A stretch of DNA of 47,138 nucleotides from Nocardia otitidiscaviarum NBRC 14405 (GTDB lineage: Bacteria; Actinomycetota; Actinomycetes; Mycobacteriales; Mycobacteriaceae). Both the position numbers and the translations under genes were made by a program. The DNA lies in NCBI RefSeq assembly GCF_000308635.1, contig NZ_BAGD01000024.1, positions 1 to 47,138 on the forward strand. Direction: 5' to 3'. This document shows, one piece after another, positions 41,327 to 47,138 of this stretch. Within the stretch, counting starts at the first letter, position 1. Each line of letters starts with the position of its first letter. Below the pieces are notes generated by a model. That model saw only the letters and a list, made by a program, of their open reading frames with translations, ran no database searches and was not told where the DNA came from.

Positions 41327-41997
41327 GACCCGAGCGGTCGGGGGACGAGCAGAGATCACGTGGACTGTCGCACCGGCCGGTGCTGCGGTGGGGGCTGCTC
41401 GCCGTCGTGGTGGCCGTCGCGCTGACGGTGGCGCTGTGGCCGCGCGACGCGAGCGACGACACCACCGCCGAGGGCGGCGCGACCCGCCCCGTTCCGGTCG
41501 TATCCGAACAGGATCGCGCCGCCGCCGCGCTGGCCGCGTGCCCGCGGCCCGGCGGCGCGCCCGTCGGCGACGGCCCGCTGCGCGGCATCACGCTGACCTG
41601 CCTGGCAGACGGGCAGCCCGTCGATCTGGCCGCCGCCTTGGCGGGCAAACCCGCACTGCTCAACCTGTGGGCCTACTGGTGCGGCCCGTGCGCCGAGGAA
41701 CTACCTCTGCTACAACAGTTTTCGGATCGAGCCGCCGGTGCGGTTACGGTGCTGACCGTGCACAGTGATCCCGATGCGGTGAAGGCGTTGGTGCGACTGA
41801 CCGATCTCGGCGTCCACCTGCCGGGCGTGGCGGACGCCGACGCCCGGGTGCGGGTCGCGGTCGGGACCGGGCCCTACTACCCGCAGTCGGTGCTGCTGCG
41901 GGCCGACGGCACCGTGGCCGATATCGTCCGGCGCACCTTCACCAGCGTCGACGACATCGCGGCGACCGTCGACGCCCAGCTCGGAGTGCAGGCATGA
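41323..41997 (+). CDS. TlpA/ResA-like membrane-anchored thioredoxin
   Basis: A 224-residue protein with a short cytoplasmic start, one membrane anchor ([16 protein letters not shown]) and an extracytoplasmic thioredoxin fold with active site WCGPC in [20 protein letters not shown]. The cis-proline comes in YYPQSV. It would reduce disulfides outside the membrane, for example in cytochrome maturation. GTG 41323 overlaps the nth stop and the stop overlaps the NUDIX start, so four genes (nth to marP) are translationally chained. It corresponds to Rv3673c. Confidence 0.92.
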   Translation: MRPERSGDEQRSRGLSHRPVLRWGLLAVVVAVALTVALWPRDASDDTTAEGGATRPVPVVSEQDRAAAALAACPRPGGAPVGDGPLRGITLTCLADGQPVDLAAALAGKPALLNLWAYWCGPCAEELPLLQQFSDRAAGAVTVLTVHSDPDAVKALVRLTDLGVHLPGVADADARVRVAVGTGPYYPQSVLLRADGTVADIVRRTFTSVDDIAATVDAQLGVQA

Positions 41998-42734
41998 GAT
42001 ACGAGATTTCCACCGACGGCGTTCCGCAGTGGCTGCGCGGGGTGGTCGAACACGATCCGGCCGACCCCACCGGCATCAATCCGGTGCTGCGCCGCACCGT
42101 GATGCGCAAGGCCGTGCGGAAGGTCGCCGGTGCCGCCGGCATGACGCGCGACGCCGCCGTGCTGGTGCTGTTCGGCGGACAGCCCGACCCCGACCCGAAC
42201 GCGCCCGGCGGTCTGCCCGAGGACGCGAATGTGCTGCTCACCCAGCGCGCCGCCACCCTGCGCCAGCACAGCGGGCAGGTCGCCTTCCCCGGCGGCGCGG
42301 TCGACCCCGGTGACGAGGGTCCGATCTTCACCGCCCTGCGGGAGGCTGAGGAGGAGACCGGCCTGGACCCGGGCGGCGTGCAGCCGCTGTCCGTCCTGCC
42401 CAAGATCTTCGTGCCGCCGTCGGGCTTCGACGTCACCCCCGTGGTCGGCTACTGGCGCACCCCCGGGGAAGTGGGGGTGGTCAGCGCGGCCGAGGCCACC
42501 CGGGTGGCCCGGGTGCCGCTGTCCGAACTGCTCGATCCGGCCAACCGGTTCGTGGTCCGGCATCCGCTCGGCTACATGGGTCCGGCCTTCGCGGTGGACG
42601 GCATGCTGGTCTGGGGATTCACCGCGGGCGTGCTCGCGGGGCTGCTCGCGGTATCCGGCTGGGAGAAAGAATGGGACCATCACGATGTGCGTGATCTACA
42701 GGCCTCGTTGGCCGCGGTAGGGATGACGTTATGA
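41994..42734 (+). CDS. NUDIX hydrolase, CoA pyrophosphatase type
   Basis: A 246-residue protein with a NUDIX box GGAVDPGDEGPIFTALREAE then EETGLD, preceded by LLTQRAATLRQHSGQVAFPGG, a UPF0035/CoA-type signature (LRxHxGQVAFPGG). It would hydrolyse CoA, its esters or a similar pyrophosphate. It matches Rv3672c by position. It is coupled to its neighbours by ATGA overlaps on both sides. Confidence 0.92.
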   Translation: MRYEISTDGVPQWLRGVVEHDPADPTGINPVLRRTVMRKAVRKVAGAAGMTRDAAVLVLFGGQPDPDPNAPGGLPEDANVLLTQRAATLRQHSGQVAFPGGAVDPGDEGPIFTALREAEEETGLDPGGVQPLSVLPKIFVPPSGFDVTPVVGYWRTPGEVGVVSAAEATRVARVPLSELLDPANRFVVRHPLGYMGPAFAVDGMLVWGFTAGVLAGLLAVSGWEKEWDHHDVRDLQASLAAVGMTL

Positions 42735-43924
42735 GCGCCTCGGCCTGGCTCGACCTCGGTGTCCTGATCATCGCGCTACTGGCCGCCTCCTCCGGGTGGC
42801 GGCAGGGCGCGGTCGCCTCGGCGCTCGCCTTCCTAGGTGTCGTGCTGGGGGCCGTGGCGGGCATCCTCATCGCGCCGCACATCCTCATCCACCTGAGCGA
42901 GGGCCGCAGCCGCGTGCTGGTGGGCGTGGTGCTCATCGTCGTGCTGGTGATCATCGGCGAGGTGGCGGGCATGGTGCTGGGCCGCGCCGCGCGCAGCGGC
43001 ATGCGCGACCCCTTCACCCGCAGTGTGGACAGCGTGGTCGGCGCGGGCCTGCAGACGGCCGCGGTACTGGCCACCGCATGGCTGCTGGCCCTGCCGCTGA
43101 CCAGCTCCTCGCAGCCGAATATCGCCGCGGCCGTGCAGAATTCGCGGGTGCTGGCCGAGGTGAACTCGGTGGCGCCGGACTGGCTGCGGCAGCTGCCCAA
43201 CGAATTCTCCAGCCTGCTCAACACCTCCGGACTGCCCGATGTCATCGGCCCGTTCGGCCAGGTGTCGGTGGCGGCCGTGGAGCCGCCCGACGCGAGCGTG
43301 CTGCAGTTGCCGGTGGCGCAGCAGTTGCAGCTCAGCGTGCTGCGCATCCGCGGGCAGGCACCCAGTTGCCAACGCGCACTGGAGGGTTCCGGATTCGTGG
43401 TCGCGCCCGAGCGCGTCATGACCAACGCGCATGTGGTGGCGGGCACCAACAAGGTCAGCGTGGACACCGTGCGCGGGCCGCTGTCGGCCACCGTGGTGCT
43501 GTTCGATCCGATGAAGGACATCGCGATCCTCGACGTGCCCGGATTGGCTTCCCCGGTCATTCCGCTGGCCCCGGAAGCGGCGGCGGCCGGGGAGAGCTCC
43601 ATCGTGCTCGGCTACCCCGGCGGCGGGGCCTATTCGGCCAGCGCGGCCCGGGTACGGGAGACCCTGGACCTCAAGGGGCCGAACATCTACCGCGACGGGA
43701 ACGTGCAGCGCGAGGTGTACACCGTGCGCGGGCTGGTGCGCGCGGGCAACTCCGGTGGGCCGCTGGTGGACACCGAGGGGCAGGTGCTCGGAGTCGTGTT
43801 CGGCGCGGCGGTCACCGACGAGGACACCGGGTATGTGCTGACGCTCAACGAGGTTCGCGGCGAGCTGGACAACGCGTCCGCCTTCACCGCGCCGGTGGCG
43901 ACCGGGCAGTGCGTGCTGAGCTGA
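42731..43924 (+). CDS. marP: MarP-type membrane serine protease
   Basis: A 397-residue protein. The first about 165 residues hold four membrane helices of a CvpA/colicin V type domain. A trypsin-like protease follows, with triad His234 (NAHVVAG), Asp263 (KDIAILD) and Ser341 (GNSGGPL). Cys213 and Cys394 fit the disulfide known in M. tuberculosis MarP (Rv3671c), which activates the protease and is needed for acid and oxidative resistance. It ends the nth-TlpA-NUDIX-marP chain. Confidence 0.93.
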   Translation: MSASAWLDLGVLIIALLAASSGWRQGAVASALAFLGVVLGAVAGILIAPHILIHLSEGRSRVLVGVVLIVVLVIIGEVAGMVLGRAARSGMRDPFTRSVDSVVGAGLQTAAVLATAWLLALPLTSSSQPNIAAAVQNSRVLAEVNSVAPDWLRQLPNEFSSLLNTSGLPDVIGPFGQVSVAAVEPPDASVLQLPVAQQLQLSVLRIRGQAPSCQRALEGSGFVVAPERVMTNAHVVAGTNKVSVDTVRGPLSATVVLFDPMKDIAILDVPGLASPVIPLAPEAAAAGESSIVLGYPGGGAYSASAARVRETLDLKGPNIYRDGNVQREVYTVRGLVRAGNSGGPLVDTEGQVLGVVFGAAVTDEDTGYVLTLNEVRGELDNASAFTAPVATGQCVLS

Positions 43925-43951
43925 CCGGCGCGGCGGTTCAGGCCAGGAGGT

Positions 43952-44905
43952 TCAGGCCAGAAGTTTGGCCAGTTCCGCGGTGACCGCCTCGGGGTTCTCC
44001 TGGTGGGCGAAATGGCCCGCGTCCGGGATGCCGACCAGGCGGCGTTCGGGGGAGAGGTGGTGGCCGCGGCGGACGGTGGCGGCGAGGATGTAGCGGTCGC
44101 CGTCGCCGTGCAGGGCGAGTACCGGGATGCGCACCGGTTCGCGCATGGTCGCCATGAAGCGCTTGCCGTCCGGCCGCCACTGACTGCGGAAGGCCCAGCG
44201 CTGGTACTCCAGGGCGCAATGCGACGCGCCCGGGATGCGAATGGCGGCGCGCATCCGGGCGGCGGTGTCGGCGAACTCGGCGCTGTGCGACCAGCGTTCG
44301 CTCACCCGCTGCCGCAGCAGCCGCTCCAGCTCCGCGCCATCGGCCTTGGTGAGCAGCCGCTCCCCGTAGCGCGGCAGCTGGTAGCGCAGGAAATTGGGCA
44401 GCCAGGCCCGCCGCTGCCGCCCGTCGCGCAGCACCATGTGCTTGAGCGCCGCCGGATGCGGTGAGCTGATCAGGGCGATGGACCGCACCACGCGCGGATG
44501 CAGCACCGCGGTCGCCCAGCACACCAGACCACCCTCGGCGTGTCCGACGAGCGTGGCCTCGGTGTGCCCGAGTGCGCGGATCAGACCCGCCACATCACCG
44601 GCCAGGGTCCAGCCGTCGTAACCGCGCGGCGGCTTGTCGGAATCCCCGTAGCCGCGCAGATCCACCGCCACGGCCCGGAAACCGCGCGCGGCGAGTCCGG
44701 TGAGCTGGTGTCGCCACGACCACCAGAAATCGCCGAAACCGTGCAGCAGCACCACCAGCGGCGTGCCCGGATCTATCGGCGGCACACCGGCTCCGGGCTC
44801 CGCCTCGACCACATGGAAGCGAATGCCGTTGGCATGCACGTCCCGATGGGTCCACGGGCCCTCGTAGCGGACGGTGGACGGATCCGGAAGCGAGTTCGAC
44901 GACAC
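43952..44905 (-). CDS. Alpha/beta-hydrolase, epoxide hydrolase E-like, unusual nucleophile position
   Basis: A 317-residue alpha/beta-hydrolase fold protein at the place of M. tuberculosis ephE (Rv3670). It has the oxyanion HGFGDFWWSW motif, the acid region HGDGDRY and the base His in DAGHFAHQE. The nucleophile elbow reads GHAEGG, so the position normally held by Asp (epoxide hydrolase) or Ser (esterase) is Ala123. Glu124 lies next to it. It may therefore be inactive or use a different mechanism. The GTG at 44905 is the start. Confidence 0.88.
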   Translation of the reverse strand: MSSNSLPDPSTVRYEGPWTHRDVHANGIRFHVVEAEPGAGVPPIDPGTPLVVLLHGFGDFWWSWRHQLTGLAARGFRAVAVDLRGYGDSDKPPRGYDGWTLAGDVAGLIRALGHTEATLVGHAEGGLVCWATAVLHPRVVRSIALISSPHPAALKHMVLRDGRQRRAWLPNFLRYQLPRYGERLLTKADGAELERLLRQRVSERWSHSAEFADTAARMRAAIRIPGASHCALEYQRWAFRSQWRPDGKRFMATMREPVRIPVLALHGDGDRYILAATVRRGHHLSPERRLVGIPDAGHFAHQENPEAVTAELAKLLA

Positions 44906-44927
44906 TCCCGGAAGCGTAATGGAAGAC

Positions 44928-45437
44928 CTACGCCCGGAACTTGTCGAGCGAGGCCGGCGCGGCCTCGTGCGCCCCGGGCGCGCCGAAACCGCTGGGCAGC
45001 ACGGTCTTCGCCTCCTTGAGCGATTCGATGGTCTTCTCGGGGGCGCGCAGCTTGCGCACCTTGAGATAGCCCAGCCCGCCGAAGGCCGCCACGGCCACCA
45101 CCATCAGCAGGAAGACGAGGAGGAAAGCCAGCCAGCGCCACATCCACATATCCAGCAGCTCGGCCAGGAAGAAGAAGAAAAAGAACGAGCTGAACAGCAG
45201 GATGGTCAGCGCCACGATGAAGTAGACGCTGCCCTGCAGGCCCTTCTTGATCTCACCGGTGACCTCGGCCTTGGCGAGTTCCACCTCGGCGCGCACCAGC
45301 GTCGACATCTGTTCGGTGGCATCACGAACCAGTCCGCCGATGCTTTCGGAGCGAGCATCGACCTCGGACAGTGGAATCGAGGTGAGGGTACGGGCGTGAC
45401 GCCCTTCCTGACCGTTGCCGCCCTGTGTGAAGCTCAA
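44928..45437 (-). CDS. Holin-superfamily III (DUF1469-type) membrane protein
   Basis: A 169-residue protein of the actinobacterial phage-holin/DUF1469 group. A helical N-terminus (LSEVDARSESIGGLVRDATE, then QMSTLVRAEVELAKAEV) precedes two membrane helices (YFIVALTILLFSSFFFFFFL and LAFLLVFLLMVVAVAAFG). TTG 45437 has GAGAAGGG upstream; no ATG fits. It is not a phage gene here, as it holds the place of Rv3669 in the core block. The function is unknown. Confidence 0.82.
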   Translation of the reverse strand: MSFTQGGNGQEGRHARTLTSIPLSEVDARSESIGGLVRDATEQMSTLVRAEVELAKAEVTGEIKKGLQGSVYFIVALTILLFSSFFFFFFLAELLDMWMWRWLAFLLVFLLMVVAVAAFGGLGYLKVRKLRAPEKTIESLKEAKTVLPSGFGAPGAHEAAPASLDKFRA

Positions 45438-45485
45438 TTGCTCGACCCTTCTCCGTGTCAGTCGACCCGTCCCGGTACCGCCCGG

Positions 45486-46718
45486 TCAGTCACTCTCTTG
45501 TTCCTGCAGTGCCCGCTCGTCTCGCGCTGCCTGGTGAACGCGGCCACGACGCAACAGTAGCGCCGAACCCACCAGAGAAGCCGCCAACGACGTGAGCAAC
45601 ACGGCCGCCTTCGCGAGTTCCACCGCGGAACCGTCGCCGACATCCGCGAGTGCGAGTTCTGCCACCAAGAGGCTAACGGTGAAGCCGATCGCACCGAGGA
45701 CCGACAGGGCGAACATATCCCGATAGGCGAGATCGGTGGGCTTCTTGGCCAGTCCCAACCGGATTGCGGCCCAGGCGAATCCGAAGATGCCCACGGTCTT
45801 GCCCACCAGCAGCCCGAGCACGATGGCCAGGCCGAGGCGGTTGGTGAAGATCTCCGAGAGCACGTCGGCGTTCAGCGTGACGCCGGAGGCGAACAGTGCG
45901 AACACCGGCACGCAGAAGCCCGCCGAGATGGGCTGGAAGAAGTGCTCCAGGTTGGCGGCGGGCACGCAGTGCTCGTCCTCGTCCGGATCCGGACGCACGC
46001 GGGTCAACAAGCCCAGCGCCACGCCCGCCAGGGTCGGGTGGATGCCCGCCTCGTGCAGCGCGTACCAGGCCACCAGCGCCACCGGCACGTACAGGATCGG
46101 CGTGCTCACCCGGTACTTCTGACCCGTCCACCAGATCGCGAAGCACAGGATCGCCGCCAGCAGCCACAGCATCTTCACCGTGGTGGTGAACAGCACGGCG
46201 ATCAGGATGATGGCGATCAGATCGTCGACAACCGCCAGACTCAGCAGGAAGACGCGCGCGGCGGCCGGAATCCGGGAACCGGTGAGCGCCAGCACGCCCA
46301 GTGCGAAGGCGATATCGGTGGCCACCGGAATGGCCCAGCCGCGGTCCATGCCCTCCACGCCCCAGCCGACCGCGACGGCGATGAGCGCGGGCAGCAGCAC
46401 GCCGCCGAACGCCGCGATGATCGGCAGGGAAGCGCTCTTGCGGTCGGCGAGTTCGCCGACCACCAGCTCACGTTTGAGCTCGAGTCCGGCGACGAAGAAG
46501 AAGATGGCGAGCAGACCGTCCTTGGTCCAGTCGGCCAGGGTGAGGTCCAGATGTAGCGGCGGAATCGCCAGCCGGGTGTCGACCATGGCCGTATAGCTGT
46601 CGCCCCACGGCGAGTTGACCCAGATCAGGGCGGCCGCGGCGGCGATGAGGAGCAGTGCGCCACCGAATGTTTCGGTCCGTAGGTAGCGGGAGAGCTCGGA
46701 GCGGACCTGGGTGATCAC
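45486..46718 (-). CDS. nhaA: NhaA-type Na+/H+ antiporter
   Basis: A 410-residue, about 12-helix antiporter that exports Na+ (or Li+) in exchange for protons. The ion-binding Asp pair occurs in LAVVDDLIAIILIA, and the discontinuous-helix region near WAIPVATDIAFALGVL is conserved. The GTG at 46718 has AAAGGTG upstream. Its C-terminus is short and charged. It lies between the acs and holin-like genes, a place held by another gene in M. tuberculosis, so this is a lineage difference. Confidence 0.93.
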   Translation of the reverse strand: MITQVRSELSRYLRTETFGGALLLIAAAAALIWVNSPWGDSYTAMVDTRLAIPPLHLDLTLADWTKDGLLAIFFFVAGLELKRELVVGELADRKSASLPIIAAFGGVLLPALIAVAVGWGVEGMDRGWAIPVATDIAFALGVLALTGSRIPAAARVFLLSLAVVDDLIAIILIAVLFTTTVKMLWLLAAILCFAIWWTGQKYRVSTPILYVPVALVAWYALHEAGIHPTLAGVALGLLTRVRPDPDEDEHCVPAANLEHFFQPISAGFCVPVFALFASGVTLNADVLSEIFTNRLGLAIVLGLLVGKTVGIFGFAWAAIRLGLAKKPTDLAYRDMFALSVLGAIGFTVSLLVAELALADVGDGSAVELAKAAVLLTSLAASLVGSALLLRRGRVHQAARDERALQEQESD

Positions 46719-46865
46719 TCGGGCACCTTTCAGCCGGTTCGACAGAACAGCGGCGTGCGAAACCCATCCGGGAGTGATCGGCCACATGCCGCATGCCGAC
46801 CAGACTTCCCGGCACACCTTTACGGGATTCTAATGGTTTGCCGGAAATGTTCCGACTTGGAGTGA

Positions 46866-46900
46866 AACGGCCCTGTGACTGTGCAGGTCACAGGGCCGTT
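46866..46900. terminator. 14-bp terminator hairpin after acs
   Basis: AACGGCCCTGTGAC (46866-46879) pairs perfectly with 46887-46900 around a 7-nt loop. It lies 18 bp past the acs stop (minus strand) and before nhaA. Confidence 0.78.
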
Positions 46901-46918
46901 CGCGCGCCGTGGGCGGTA

Positions 46919-47138
46919 TCAGGCCCGGCGGGCCCGGATGGCCTCGAAGACGTTCGGGTCCACCAGGGTGGAGGTGTCGCCGAGTTCGCGGCCCTCGGCG
47001 ACGTCGCGCAGCAGCCGGCGCATGATCTTGCCGGAGCGGGTCTTGGGCAGCTCGGGCACGATGTGGATCTCGCGGGGTTTGGCGATGGGCGAGATCTCGC
47101 GGGAGACCTCGGCCTTCAGTTCGGCGACGAGACTCTCA
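46919..47138 (-). CDS. acsA: Acetyl-CoA synthetase, C-terminal end only
   Basis: The last 72 residues of an AMP-forming acetyl-CoA synthetase, which makes acetyl-CoA from acetate. The end has PKTRSGKIMRRLLRD, which includes the lysine known to be acetylated to control Acs activity, followed by EGRELGDTSTLVDPN. The rest of the gene (about 580 residues) lies beyond the right edge. The place matches M. tuberculosis Rv3667. Confidence 0.93.
   Translation of the reverse strand, partial: ESLVAELKAEVSREISPIAKPREIHIVPELPKTRSGKIMRRLLRDVAEGRELGDTSTLVDPNVFEAIRARRA

Noticed and set aside
44928..45437. Prophage holin
   Set aside because: No other phage genes are near and the gene holds a fixed place in the conserved core block; the holin name reflects only a superfamily match.

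Overview
The window is about 47 kb of high-GC actinobacterial chromosome, most likely Nocardia or a close relative in the Mycobacteriales. Three things point there: strong GC bias at third codon positions, actinobacterial families (WhiB, MarP-type protease, Get3-like ATPase pair, DUF5753 and DUF6879 proteins), and a right half that keeps the gene order of the Mycobacterium tuberculosis Rv3667-Rv3683 block (acs, holin-like protein, EphE, MarP, NUDIX, TlpA-like, nth, small membrane protein, crp, MBL, RidA, DUF4177, two Get3-like ATPases, whiB4, ponA2, metallophosphoesterase).

Region 1 (1-13152) is a catabolic cluster for a CoA-activated, probably steroid or isoprenoid-like, substrate. A tightly overlapping operon (1334-6972) encodes a cytochrome P450, an SDR, a 3Fe-4S ferredoxin, an NTF2-like protein, a 422-residue protein of unknown family and a FadD19-like acyl-CoA synthetase. 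Next come an acetoacetate-decarboxylase-family protein and a second SDR (7070-8508), an unrelated-looking ABC exporter, and a divergent EchA19-like enoyl-CoA hydratase and aldehyde dehydrogenase. All three promoter regions carry a near match to the KstR operator (TnnAACnnGTTnnA). Two of them also share a second palindrome.

Region 2 (13169-18150) holds a probable copper-responsive pair (His-rich secreted-type protein and a MuiA-family protein) behind a CsoR-type box, a short TerD-like fragment, a DoxX protein, one hypothetical gene and decayed intergenic DNA.

Region 3 (18153-27760) is a 9.6-kb integrative element inserted at the 3' end of tRNA-Pro(CGG), bounded by 42/43-nt direct repeats. It encodes an integrase, an HTH/excisionase-like protein, a Rep-like protein with iteron-like repeats inside the gene, a scaffold-like protein and an HK97-type major capsid protein. 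No portal, terminase or tail gene is visible. The right part is cargo: a HEPN-like protein, a three-gene XRE/DUF6879 operon, a divergent three-gene operon of small proteins and a hypothetical protein. The layout resembles capsid-encoding phage satellites. A 13-bp hairpin covers the capsid gene's ribosome binding site.

Region 4 (27874-47138) is the conserved core: two tandem paralogous Pro-rich membrane proteins, the metallophosphoesterase, YqeY, PonA2, WhiB4, Get3-like ATPases, RidA, MBL hydrolase, Crp, Nth, TlpA-like, NUDIX, MarP, EphE-like, holin-like, NhaA and the end of acs. An unexplained array of seven CGACAC-type repeats at about 22-bp spacing lies between crp and the next gene upstream. 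The most unusual signals are the capsid-only element with its RBS-occluding hairpin, this 22-bp array, and the shared operators of the P450/FadD cluster.
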